Shown one piece after another: positions 31,514 to 44,000 of a DNA stretch of 64,000 nt (its first letter is position 1; each line of letters opens with the position of its first letter). The notes under the pieces were generated by a model. It worked only from the letters and a program-made list of their open reading frames with translations. It had not been told where the DNA came from and made no database searches. Position numbers and translations under genes: made by a program. This stretch comes from Oscheius onirici (Eukaryota > Nematoda > Chromadorea > Rhabditida > Rhabditidae): assembly GCA_932521025.1 (NCBI GenBank), contig OW051468.1:3782064-3846063 (forward strand), given 5' to 3'.

Positions 31514-34275
31514 TCAAACGGCAACAGAAGACTGCAATTTCAAAATGTCGGAATTAATGTGTTGCGGGAACTTGTAGGGAACGGTGGCCGCGTAGAGAAC
31601 AATTGCTCGAACCTGGAAATATTGGCATAAGTGCTTCTCACGAGGTTATCTTATCGTAAAGACGACTCTTTGCACTTACCTGTTCAATGAACGAGGGTTC
31701 TCTCTGCAATTTGAGATATTCGACGAGACATTTCATCAGTGTCAAACAGTAGTCGGGAATGACCTCACGAATTTCTTGTGGAACCATGTGGAATTCGCGT
31801 ACAATCACTGGCACGGCATCCGAACTCGTCGGAACGATTCGCAGTTCACGCGACCATCTAAATCAACGATTTGCCAAAGATTGATGGAAAGAACGTACTT
31901 GTAAGCCTTGCTGGCCTGTCCCTGTTCACAAGCCTCGAAAATCTTCACAATATCGATAAGATTGGCCAGAGTCGCAAATTCGCTGCCAGAAGCAGCTGCA
32001 AGCAGTTGTTCACACTGCTTGGCCGTATCACGAAGGCGTTTTGCGCTCTCCAAATTTGTTCTGAAAATCGTTTTGAAGGTGAAAAACATGATAACTAACC
32101 TAAGACTCTCACTAATAGTGGCCGACAGCATTTTGACAGCTCGATTCGGTCTGTTGGCCAGAAGATAAATGTAGACGGCATCATCGCACTGACCACTCAA
32201 TTCCGTGTCCTGGGCAACTGTTTCTATAACCGAGGAAGGATCTTCCAGGTATCTTAAAAGAGATTTAGTGAAAGGGAGGAAAAGGCAAGCGTACCCATCA
32301 ATGAGTCCAACTAACCGCCGGCCATTTGCTTGCAAGCTGCCTAGTAGCTGATTTGTGAAGTCGCGATTGTCCATGAGGTAAATGATGCGACTGACGGCCT
32401 TCTCGAAAACATCCGAGCCACTGGGAGTCTTGAATCCGCGCAGGAGGAAACAGTAATCCATAGCACGGGCTGGATCGGCCAGCTCAAATTCTTTCGTGAA
32501 GACGACAATCAGACGTGGCAGATTGAGGAAGGCTTTTGTGGGAGCAGACGGCTCGAATGATACTAAAATTATAGTCTTATGAGAACTATAATAAGTGACA
32601 TACGTAAATCAGCAGAAGAATCCTTCGCACAACGTAGATAGCCCATCTCATGCGTCAAAATTGCTAGATGAACGGCTTCGCAGACCATTCCACTGTTGGC
32701 CAGAATGTCGATAGCTCGTTCGAATTGGCCACTGAGCCAGAGAGCCGTGAAATAGTATTGGAATTCTCCGTCTTTCATGAAATAGTCCTCTCCTGAAAGT
32801 CAAAAGGGTCAATTGATTTGTGTTCGATTACCGTAGTCAATTGAGATCATCTTCTGGAGATCAGTGTAGAGAGCCGGGGTCATTTGAGGATCAGTCTTGA
32901 GAGTAATTAGCTTGAACCACATCCAGTTCTCCATCGTGTCGGCCAGAACAGAATCACCGCCAAGAAGTGCGATATAGAGGCCGCGTTTGAATTTGTCCCG
33001 GGTGATACTCTGATTGTGACGCCATTCCACCTTCAGTTTTTTTTTGACTTCAGCATCCAGGCTGTAATTTGCAGATCTTGGAAGTTCAAAATGACGACAT
33101 ACGTGCTGTATTTAGTGAGATGAATCAAAGCCTGAACTAGAATGGCACACTGGGGAAAACTTTGCAGCTGGGTCAGGGCATTCTTCACGGAGCCGAGCTC
33201 TCCGGCACGAAAGCAGTTGTAGGTAACTTCCCAAATTGGCAGATTGTTATGAGATCCGTCTTCTGCTTCTGGATGATCAGGCGAAAGTTTCAGATAGGCG
33301 GAAACGAGACTGGCAGTGCCAGGAACTCCGCCTCTTTCGGCAATTTGACGATTACGATCAACTATTTCGCTCATATGAATAACATATCTGAATACGAAAT
33401 GTACACGGCACGAAAGCTAAAAACATACTGAGAATGAAGGTAGTCGCATGCTTTGTTGATTAGCTGAAGACAAGTCTGAAGGTCATCTCGATCGGAGCTG
33501 ATTTTCTGATTGATCAGGGCAATGGCTTCAGTCCAAATGGAGACGAAAGTCGTATCCGTGTTCGAATCGGCGTTTATTGAATTGAGAAGTTCGGCCAGTT
33601 CTCTCTGAATTCGAATTAAATAAATAGGTAGGTGAAACCAATAACGTACTCCTCGATTACTCTTTATATATTTTCTAATCTTGTCTCCTAGCTGAAGCTC
33701 TCGTCGATTGGTGATAGCTTCAGATATCATTGGCTGAGTTACACTGGCAATCGTCTCGTTTCTCTGCATTTTCTTGGCAGGATTGAGAGTGGCGTGTGGC
33801 TTGGAAAGAAGAACGTGATTGAAGAATGCTCTTTCTGCTTCCATCTTCACTCGGGTCACGTCCATATCAATTTCTTCGTCTTCGGCTGTGGTGGCCGGGG
33901 GGATAACGGATTCTTCCAGCTGCGGAGCAGTAACTCCAAAAACGACGCCTTTTTCTCCAAACAGAATATCTTTCTAAGCTATTGTTGTGGTGAAAACAAC
34001 CATACGGCTCACCTGCAACGAGCGATTCTTCGCATTATTCCACAGGTTTTCACTTGCGCGGAAAATGCTTCTCAAATCGCTGTCGAGCGTCTGAGAGCTC
34101 ATCCATGACGGCTGGAAAAAAATTTGTTGTTACTTTGAAACATGGAGCGAGAAAGAAATACGAAACTTACTCTAGAGTCACCCGCAGCTGACCGCTCGGT
34201 TCCTATTTGTTCTTGGTAGTTGATGGAGCTCAATTTTTCGGCACGGCCGAGAATATCGTTAAACAGAGAGCCCAT
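31514..34275 (-). CDS. nup93: Nucleoporin Nup93
   Basis: Scaffold subunit of the inner ring of the nuclear pore complex, binding Nup205/188 and Nup53 in other animals. The start is MGSLFNDILGRAEKLSSIN, similar to the Nup93/Nic96 N-terminal helix. The diagnostic alpha-solenoid segment ERGGVPGTASLVSAYLKL followed by PIWEVTYNCFRAGELGSV matches the family GGVPGTYQLVRSFLN...ALIYYCMRCGDL closely. The gene has many exons; the last, about 31514-31606, encodes VRAIVLYAATVPYKFPQHIN and ends SSVAV, matching the known C-terminal helix. All regions in view look intact. It is the most upstream member of the same-strand cluster. Confidence 0.85.
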
Positions 34276-35081
34276 CTTTCCAATAAGTTTGGGAAAAGTT
34301 CCAAAGAGAGTAGAAGTAAACTGACGAGAAACTAAAACAAATTCAAAAGATCGTCGTCCGTTTCGATGAAAACCAGGTCGCAGTCAATTCCCGCAATTGG
34401 TAAACACTTTTAGGAAACAATTTGACGAAAAAAGGAAATTAAGCTGTGCGACAGAAAAATTGAAGAAAACCGAAATCGTGTCAATTTCAAAACGAGATAT
34501 ACCGTATTTCTTCTAATAGAAGCACTGCTCTATTTGAAGCACTGCTCTAATAGAAGCACCCCAAAATTTGCGGTGTTTTCAAGTTTTTTTGATTTCGAAA
34601 ACGTTTTAATTCACATTTCCTTTGTTTTTCTTCGTGTTTCTTTTAATTTCTTCTGTTATTTCTCGATCTAAAACATTTTTCAGCCGAGCAAGTGGTTATA
34701 TTTGCCTGTTCTCACGACAATGCATCCGCCTCTCTCAAATTCCGGGTGAATAGACAACAGGTCATCAACTATTAGGTCGCAAACTAAGTATTTAAAAAAC
34801 ACATAACTTTTTGCAATTTCAACGAAATCGGGCAAACTCGGTTCCAAAATGTAGGTCTATCCTAGGCTGAATTAATAGGCTATATGAGAGACCTGGATAT
34901 CTTACCGTCTGAGCACAGTGAACGGTTTAAGTTTTGATCAAAACACCATTTTGGCCATAACTCTTAAGGGTTGCTTCCTACTAAAAAGTTCTCAACTAGT
35001 GAAAACCTCAGCTCAATGAGACGAGTATTTTTCTTTTTTGAAAAACGATTTTCGACTTTGGGAACACCCCGAAACTGAAAA

Positions 35082-35148
35082 TGCCCGGATGGCGCAGTGG
35101 GTTTAGGAAATTCACGCTGGAGCGACCAGGGTTCGAGTCCGCCGAAAG
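35082..35148 (+). repeat. tRNA-like fragment with intact A and B boxes
   Basis: ATGGCGCAGTGGG (A box) and GGGTTCGAGTCC (B box) are spaced as in a tRNA. The flanks GCCCGG and CCGAAAG do not make a full acceptor stem, and a 3-bp CGC/GCG anticodon-like hairpin is all that remains of that arm. A T-rich run follows, as a polymerase III terminator would. Confidence 0.5.
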
Positions 35149-35559
35149 AAATTTTTTTTTGTTTTTTAACTGTAGCATTCTACTGGCCTAAGAATCATCC
35201 TTGCAAAACTACCCGGGTTCGATCCCGCTCACCGTTTTTGACGTTTTTCTTTTTTGACAAATAAGTTGTGTTTTTAATGCTGTACTTTCTTCTTATTTCA
35301 AATTTAAATACAATTTCCTTTCATTTCATCTCATGAAAATTCGATTATGAGTCCGACTTCCTACAGCGAGCAATAAGTTTTGACCCTCTCGTTCATAAAA
35401 TTTTTTCTGGAAGAGATAATGCAAATCGGCAACATACCCCTTTTCCTCTACATTTGGGCTATTTCGTGTCAAAAATTCAGACTCCTAGGTGCTATCTACG
35501 AGTTTTGGCAGAGTTTTTGAACTAAGGACCTTCGCGCAAACTCCGATTTTGGCCTACTT

Positions 35560-35965
35560 TGCGGACATCATGATTCAGCCGTTTATGAACCAAATTCAAA
35601 TTTGCAAAATGGGTTGGAAAGCCCTTTATCTGATCTAAATAGTCACAGAACATACCAAAACGGATAAACGTTGTCTTCGATGAGTACCGAGGCCGCCATT
35701 TTTTTTGTTTTTCGAAATTTGATTTTCTGACCGAGATGTGAACATTTCAATATAATGTGTTTTGCATTTCTCTGGGATACTCTGGGATGTTTATCTTTCA
35801 CCAGTCGTATATGAAACGGGAATTGGGTGCAGAAATTGGCTTCAGCATCATTATCGCCATGATGAACTTGACTGTTACTTTTCTACTGCAAATAATGATT
35901 TTCGGCCTTGACAATGTTCTGCAAAGTTGGAGATCAGATCAAACACTATAAGTTTGCAGAACATC
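35560..35965. repeat. Diverged relatives of foldback elements A and B
   Basis: Shares TTTTTTGTTTTTCGAAATT and GAACATTTCAAT-like segments with foldback A, and ATGTTCTGCAAAGTTGGAGA with foldback B (ATGTTCTACAAAGTTGAAGA), in the same order. The inverted-repeat structure is largely lost, so this looks like an older copy. Confidence 0.45.
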
Positions 35966-36185
35966 AAAAAACTCAGAAATGAATCTTTGTTAGAAATGCG
36001 CCGAGCGCAATGTGGTTTCATTTCACCTAAATGAATGCACAGACTTTTACTGTTCCAGGACTGATTGTAGTCTTTTCTGTTGTCCTATAAAGTTTTAAAT
36101 CAGAAAACACACTTCGAGTTAGATATCATACTTTACTGATAACAAACATATATTCGGTATATGTACAATGGTGAAAGAAGTACAT

Positions 36186-37540
36186 CTAGTCGTCATCTTC
36201 AAAGATAGCGGCAATCATATCAGCTACAGCTGCAGTCGCTAATGTCTCAACGTCTTCTCCGTTGTTTTCTACAGCCTCCTGTCGATCTAGATCGATCTCC
36301 TCTTCATCCTCTTCGGCTGGATCCATGTCCCTTTGATCCCTCTGTCTCACATATAAGTCCTTGACCTCTTGAACGAGATCTTTTTTCCAGTGCAGATCCG
36401 GCTTTGGATTCTTCTTGACAACAATCTTGCGGCTCTGCGCTGTTTATCTTCACCTGAGTTGGGACAGTTCCGTGCTCTCCCTCATACTTCAGAATCTGTA
36501 ACCGGTGCATGTTGTGATGGAGTGTAGCTATCTTGAAACGATGAGCCATTCCCTTCATTGTGCTAAATTATTGTTATGGGCTGAGTTAAGCAATAAAACT
36601 CACAAAAAGATCTCCTTCGGGACGTATATTTGCTCAACCAATGAGTGGAATAGTTCAATTGCAGTGGTCGTCGAGTCGGGAGAGGTCTTCTTTACTGCAG
36701 AAAGAAAAGCAGAATCGGTCACAATCTTCTCAATGTTCTCATAGAACTTCTTGTCTTTGGGATTGTTCAGATCCCACAATTTTCCGGCTCGAAACTCATG
36801 TACACCAAGAAGGTGGTCGAGGGTGCTTTTGATGTAATCTTCAGCGGTATCCTCACAGCCTTGAGCCTTCTCAATAGAATACCAGAAGTGGGCCAGATTA
36901 CCAGCATAGCAGCCACGCTTTTTCTTATCTTCGTACACCTTGGGAGTAGACGCCCATTCTTCTCTTCCGCACGCTTGACATCCCCAAGCACTGATGACAG
37001 TTGTTCCTTCTTGCCTGACTGTTCTGTGAACATGATCCCTCTCTCCACATTTTGGACATCCTGCTCGATCAATCAACGTCAGAAGGATATCATTGGATAT
37101 GATAGAGTATCCTGCGGGTAATGTACCGCCACTCTCTGAGTTGTGTTCCATTCTTGGAAGCTTGGGAACTTGCTGTTTCACGTGGATGATGTGCTATAAT
37201 AAAAACTAAATGAGAATAAAAAAGATTCACTTACAGGTACTGATCCTCTAATGAGATGTCTAGATGAAGGATAAAATTGGTCACTTGTGAAATGACGGTG
37301 ACATACGTATAGTGAACGTACGTCCTTCTTCGAAGCAGCAAATTGTCGTTCCCAAGAGAGACTTCTAGCCCATTCTTCGGCATGAGTTGGATCCGCTGGG
37401 AACTGATGAACTTTAGTGGAGAAGAGTTCACAGATATCACACTGGCGCTTAGTAGTTGATGAGGCGAAGTCGATTGAGTGATGACCAGTGCCTTTTATAT
37501 TCGTGTGTAGCTTCTTGGAAGCGAAGCAGTTTTCAAACAC
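36186..37540 (-). CDS. THAP zinc-finger protein related to a transposon-encoded family
   Basis: Exons 37235-37540, 36604-37193 and 36186-36562. The first exon encodes a THAP (C2CH) DNA-binding domain: CDICELFSTKVHQFP, a central Trp (EEWARS), VCHRHFTSDQF and the terminal GSVP motif. Exon 2 has two CxxC pairs (CPKCGERDH and WGCQACGRE) and ELFHSLVEQIYVPKE; exon 3 begins MKGMAHRFKIATLHHNMHR. This HSLV...GMxxRxxxAxLHxNxxR pattern is the hallmark of transposon-like THAP proteins abundant in some invertebrates and fish. Exon 3 is one base out of frame unless a very short intron (19 bp at GTGAAG...CGCAG, or 31 bp) is removed; the frame after it reads RKIVVKKNPKP and ends in an acidic tail. So this is either a functional host gene with an ultrashort intron or a copy broken by a frameshift. 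Confidence 0.6.
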
Positions 37541-38053
37541 CGGTTGTTGATAGAGCTTGTTACATTTTAGATATCAACTCGCTTCCGAACAGGCAGAACA
37601 TACGATTACTTCCTGCTTTCTATTGGAGTAAAAATATTGGTCAAACATGGAGTAAACTCGCTAATATATTTTATAAGACGTGTAAAAAAATAAGCAAAAA
37701 AAACAATTACCGTGCGAAAGTACTGAACCCAGGACTTAAAAATAGTAAACCGCGCAGAGTACCACTACACCATCGAATCAATAGTCTGAAGATTTTGCGC
37801 GCGCAAATTCAAAAGGGGTAGCGGGGGAGGCTCGCTTTAACGGACTTCATTTTCAGTAGCTACTTTACAGACAATATTTAGAAAAAAAATCTTCAAAACA
37901 TTGCGCTCAGGGTTTTTGTTCACCAGTGTCCAAAAAGTCAAAGAAAAGAAAACCCGAATAGCCGTTTATTTGAAGAAAGATTCTATGGGAACAGTATTAT
38001 CACAGTCGTTCAAAGCTCTTCAGTAGGACTACTTTTTCGATTTGTACACACAG
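37541..38053. other. Spacer with a tRNA-like fragment
   Basis: A 513-bp gap between the THAP gene start and the BLTP1 gene end. The only structure seen is a tRNA-like segment at 37716-37783 on the minus strand, in an A-rich context. Confidence 0.6.
37716..37783 (-). repeat. tRNA-like fragment, Gly/Glu-like A box
   Basis: The minus strand reads GATGGTGTAGTGGTAC (A box) and GGGTTCAGTAC (weakened B box). Stems are not formed; read as a decayed tRNA-derived sequence. Confidence 0.45.
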
Positions 38054-41000
38054 CTACATCTTGTTCTCCTCGTTGCGATCCACAAGCTTTAGCATCTGAA
38101 TTATTCCATTGGCTGTGGCCATGTCCAGCGTGTCCAGCATTGCCCTCTGGAGAACCTTCGGAATGGTCCTTCGATGATCATAGACTTTGAGTCTGTTTAG
38201 AATGTCGTCGACGAGAGGCGGCTTCCAAGCTTTTCCCTTTTCCATGAAGTTGATGCTGGGAGAGAAATGCCACGTCTCACACTGGTAGACTCGATTGTCC
38301 TTCTTTTCTTCGACTTCTTCGACCGGACCAGCTGTCGCCATTGATGATCCTTGTCCCTGAATTTGTTTCGTTTATCACAAAGACAAAGAAAGTAAAAACT
38401 CACAGATTTGGAATAGGCTTGGATGAGGTCCGGAAGGAACTTGACCTGGGCGTCAAAGTCCGTGTTCAGATGGACAGCTCCGTAAAAGTCGGCCGTGAAG
38501 GACGAATGGACGACCGGATCTTCCTTGGGTTCATCCGCATCACAATCCATGTTCTGGACACTGGTCAGAGCAGCTTCTACCGAAGGGAAGTGAAAGAGGA
38601 TGAGGAGCTCGTGATTGGCTCTCTTGACCGTATCGGGTCCAGTGGGTGTGGTCAACGGTGCCAACTTGCTCTCTTTCAGCACATCTCCGATCAGATAGTC
38701 GAGACTGGCAGCTATCGAGGCATTCTGTCTCATCCCGTGTCCTTTGGCCTGCGTCACTCGACACACGTTGCCCATGTTCGCTACTGTCGTCTCATAATGA
38801 TGCGGATCAATCTTTCCAGTCGCATCTCCAATCCGAATGATGATTCTCTGTCGACAGCTGACTCCGACAGTTCCAGTCTCCTTGTTCACGTAGTAGAGTT
38901 GAGCCTCGGAACTGAAGAGAATCGACGGACTGCGCAGATTGAACAGAGCCCAAGTATTGGCTGTCATGTCTCCATTCATACAGACCACCGAAATGCGACC
39001 GGCTTCGAACTCGACACTTCCGCCGACGACCGTCTCTCCACAGGCCGGATATGGCAGCAACTTCAGTTGGAATTGAATCTCCGTCACCAGATCCAGAACC
39101 TTCTCCCAGTGCTTGATCTTCGATCCGTTTTCTTCTTCTTCAAACTCTTCCGTCTTTTTCGTCACATTCCTCTCGTCGTCAAAGCTCCAAGCCTTCTTCG
39201 AGTGTTTCAGCTGCTCTGTGAAGAAGCTCTTCAACTTCTGGACAATCTTCTGGAAGTCGTCAATGGTCGTTCTCGTGATGACAACTTGAAGATCTTCCCA
39301 CGAACCCTTGATGTTCAACAGGACTCCGACTCTATTCGTCTCTCCTTTGGCATTCATCGTCTCCGGGTAGTCGTCACTCAACTGGATCGACGGCTTCTCA
39401 CACTGTCCAATCAACACAGCTCGACTCATCCATTCGACTCGCGTCGCGAAAGAACCCAACTGGATTTGGGCCTTGTTCCTCGGCACTTGCTTCTCAGCCC
39501 GCGTATGGTTCAGTTGAAGAGAGAGCGAACTCAACGAGACTTCTCCACTGATGGCTCCTCCATGTGCCGTCAACTCACTTCCGTCCAGCTTGAATGTCAG
39601 AGTGATGTCTCGCTGATGTCGAGAGTCCAGCTTGGCCGAAGAACGTAGAAGTCCTTTCCTCGTTATCCAACTGGTCGTTCCCATCGTGTTCGACATCTGT
39701 GCGTTGACATTCAGCTCCTTCCACTGGACAGCCAGTAAGACGGTCGCGGACCAGGGCTTCTCGTGCAAATCCGGAATACTTCTAAAGTTAGTTTTAGTAG
39801 AAAAATGAAAAAAAAGAACCTGTTGGGATGGTAGTTTGTGCTGGCAATGGTAGAGTGTTTGCTGGCATCTGGCGTCTTCATTGTGCCGGTCTGATCTCCA
39901 AAGAAGACTCTTCTGGCGATGGCCTTTCGGAACCATGGCTTCGGGAAAGCCAACAGCTCGCTCAGACGTCTCATATCGTAGTTAAAGTTGGCCGTTCCAA
40001 TGTTCGAAGTGAGCACGAAGCGAACCCGATTGTCCGTCTCATTGGAGCTGTTCTTCGATCGCGAGATAATGAAGGAGAGATGATCGAGAGTCAAGGAGAG
40101 AGCATCATGGGCCGTCTGCTGCTGGTGTGGACTGTAGATGCTGAGCGAAAAAGCACTCAAAGTAGCCGACATGTCAATTCCTCCGGGATACTCGGCTCCG
40201 TCGTTTCGTCTTGTCGATCCCATCAAAGTTAGACTTGGCAACTTCAGCATACAATCCGGGCTACTTCTCTGCTGTTGACCGTCAAAGCGGATGACACTGC
40301 TCTGTACGGAAAGATGGAAGATGACGTCCAAAGGCAGTGCACTCGTGTCAATGGCCACAATGTTGTTCATCGTCTCCGTGCCGTCATCCAGCGTATTGAC
40401 ACTGATGTCCGAACGAGCTCCAGTCGAGATTGGCAATGGTTCTAGAACCTGAAAAGAAAGAGTTGAATAGATAAAAATAGTTCCAAACTTGTTCCAAGAA
40501 GTCGGCCAGATGTGGAGTGACGACCGTTTCCGAAGGCATCGAGGCCAGTCCGAGGGACAGATAGAAACAGCCTCTGTTCGGATTCTTGGCCATTGTGATG
40601 CGATCAGATCGAGACGAGCTGGACGAGAAAGATGACGCCTGCTGGACGGACATGGCTGCTCCCGATGACTGATAGTAGCCCTTCAGATCAACACTAAACT
40701 CTTTCGATTATGCAAGGAAAATAAGGAAAGAAACCTTGGAATACTGAACTTGGTGAAGGTGACCTGTGGAGCTAGGACATGCTTCGCGGCTCGGAGATTC
40801 TGTGTCGAGGGTCGTTTGGCCAAGGTGGTCTGTTGTTCCTTCTGTGAAGTTCGAAGAGTACAGGCTCCGGACTCGATGTTGACCTGAACGTCGATGTGCA
40901 TGTTGACAATGTCTCTCTTCGTCTCTCCGCCATCCTCGGTGTTCGATCTCGGATTCGAAGTCTTCGACGCAAGTGGAGGATGATGAAGAAGGGAAAGCGT

Positions 41001-44000
41001 GCTCTGTCGTCTCGAGCCAGCCTTGTCATTGCTCCGTTTCAGCTTCTCGACCATCGTCTTTCGGAACTCTTTGAATCGAAGCAGTTCATACTGGCGGAGT
41101 TTCTTTCTGACTGCCTCCAGCGTCACCTCATCGGCCTTTTTGATCGTCAACTCTGAGAGTTCTCTCAACGTCTCGTGCATCTTCTGCTCCATCCAGCGAA
41201 TCCGCTGTTCCATCTGAACCAGCTCTCCCAGTTCGTGAGCTCCCTCGAACAGAGCCTCATCTTCGTCCATATGATGAGCATGGTCGTAAAAGTCGTGAAA
41301 GTGCTCTTCTTCTCCTAGCGAGCTGATCGTGTTGATGAGAATCTTGGCCAGTTTTCCAATTCTCTGATCCAGATCGATAACCATTCCTCGCATGTAACTT
41401 CGGATACTCAGAACCCATTTGGCATCTCCAGAGTCATTTGAGGCCTTCGAGCACAATTTGTAGCTTCCTTGAGGGAAAAAGAAGAAGTTGGACATCACTT
41501 CGCCAGCTGTCGACTCTTGGAAATTCATGAGAGACTGCTCATCAAAGTTGTTGATAAAGTTCAACTTGAAGCCCGTGAACTGGGCTTGACAGGCTAGCTC
41601 CTTCTTGATCGACACCGAGACTTCACTCTTCTGAATTCTCTAATTTGATATGAAGAAAATCAAAGTACCTGGAGGGAGAGGACGAGAGCCGGCATTCCGT
41701 CGGTGATGTCGTAGCTGACCAACGGCATACAGACATACATTCCGCCCACAATCGAGAGACTCAGATTGATGTCAAAGTCCTGACTGGCAGTGCTCAGCTG
41801 AGGAGAGAACATGGCCTGACTGATGCTGTTCCTCTTCTGTCTCTCGGTCAGCGACTTTTCGTATTTGGTTCTCTCGGCTCGCCAGTAGTCATACGTGTTC
41901 TTGTAGTTGAGCCACAGAAGGATAGCCTTGTCCACCGCGGACGACTTGATCATCATGTAGGGTCGATTCAACGAGATGTGATACTTGTGCGTCTGTTGCG
42001 AGCTTTCCTCATTGCTCACTCGGATCATCGTCATAAAAGTCGCGTATTCTTGGAGCTCCGAAGTCTCTTCTTCATAACTACTCGCCTTGACCAACTGCCC
42101 GAGCTTGGCACTGAACTGAATCAAGCCACGTCCGACAAACTTCTCGCGCGACGTGTTCTCATCCACCACTACCTGAAAACTCGCTTAATTAGGGAATAGA
42201 TGAAAACATACCACAAGATTTGTCAACTCCATTTGCAGCTCATCAAAAGTGAATCGGATAGCTGTGGCTGTCGGAGTGGCAGCTGTCAACTGAAGCCACG
42301 GCTCCTTTGTTCCCTTGGTGACGCCCTTGATGATCAGATGGAAGAGAAGATGACTTCGATCAGACGAGTGGGAATGGTGTGAAGACGGAGCATCACTTCT
42401 AGATCCAGTTGGAAGAACCGGTGCTGACTGTGAGACTGGCTGAGTCTCAGTCGTGTTCTTGTCTTTGCTCTGAATCCTCGAGACGAGCGACTGAATCTCC
42501 GTACGGAAAGACTGTCCAACAAACAACACGTGATTAAGCAGTTCGGTCGAAAAGTTGTAGCTGACATTTCCCAGAGCCACTTCCATCTTCAGATAGCCTC
42601 CTTTGCGATGCAGCAGCTTCTCCGGCTGAGTTGGTTTCTTCTCGGGCGGCTCTTTGACAAGTTTCTCCGGCTCCTCGGCCAGATATTGTCCGTTCACATC
42701 GATCGAAGGCAACTGCAGCTTGAACGTCTCTTTCGTCTTTTCGGGTTGATTGACATGGAACTCGACGTGATGATTCATCAGCTGCACATTCCAGTTGGCC
42801 TTTCCACCCGTCTCTCCCTGGGCCGTTGCTCTTTCCATATGATATTTGGCCAACAGGCTCGGAAGGATCCTTGCACTGATCTCAATGCTGTCCAGCTTGA
42901 TCTTGAACTGTAATCGGACAATTGGCGAAGCTGGCTTGATTCGTCCCTTCATCTGTAGTGGAACTCCTCGATTCCAGGCACTCGTGTCCACAGGACTCGA
43001 CACATCAACCGTCAAAGCGCCACCCGCTCCTTGATCCCATGTGAGTCCTTGTGGCTGTGCACTCAGTCGGTCGAATTCCATCTCCAGCTGCGGACCGTGC
43101 TTCATGACAACATCGTGTAACGATCCAGCTGACATTGGCAGTTCTCCCTCAATTGGACCGAGCTCGATAGACAGGGAAGTGTCGTTGGTCGGTGGCAGTC
43201 CGTTTATCACCAGATGCTTGTGATTCAAAGTAGCATTGCTCTCCTTCAGAACACATATCAGAATGCTCTTGCTTTCGTTCGATTTGCTACCTCCGCCCGA
43301 TAACGACTGTCTGATGGCCAGCTTGGCCTTTCTGAAGGACTTTTATATTAGAGAAAGGGAGAATAAAACCTGAGATTAACGTTCAGCTTGTCCGTCTCGT
43401 GAGGCACAGCCGTGTTTCTTCCAACAGGAACTGGATTGTGTTCTTGCATCACATCGATGGACTTCATATCGAACGAGACGTAGAGATCGGTTAGTCGAGA
43501 TTCCAGACACACATCTTCCAATTTCAGCTTTCCATGGACTGCTTTCAATATGTCTCCGCGACTCATGACTCCTGTCCGCTGGGCATTCTTCTCAAAGTCC
43601 TTGGTCATGTCGAAGACTTTCTCGTCCCATGTCTGCAGTCTCTGATCCTCGAAATCATCATCAGATTGAGTAGAGTCGACGGAGAGGGGCGTCATTGGAT
43701 TCGAGGGACCGTTCTTTTTCAAGTCGTTCAGAGTGTCTTGAGCTGACTTGGCCACCAGGATAACTTCTTTGACGAGACTGACCGAGGCGATGGCCAGCAC
43801 AAATTGAGTGTTCTTGATATCTCCCTCGTATGTCAGATGACCCTTTCCACGCACAGGCATCAGATTCTTCTCGTCCATTTCAATGTTCCATGAGAGGCCG
43901 CCTTTTACACCGATATCACGAACAGAGACTAGATGATGGACACAGGGCGCCAAGAGTTTCTGATTGGAGTCGGCAGATGCCGGCGATGAGAGTAGTTTCG

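Larger units (their letters stand above)
34276..36185. other. Intergenic region with tRNA-like and foldback-related sequence
   Basis: No gene found in 1.9 kb. It contains a short direct repeat of AGAAGCACTGCTCTA type near 34515-34560, a tRNA-like segment (35082-35148), an isolated B-box sequence CGGGTTCGATCCC at 35213-35226, and diverged relatives of foldback elements A and B (35560-35965). Confidence 0.6.

Noticed and set aside
38341..39648. 435-codon plus-strand open frame
   Set aside because: Entirely antisense to BLTP1 coding exons with basic, low-complexity codon-shadow content; the minus-strand frame has clear homology.
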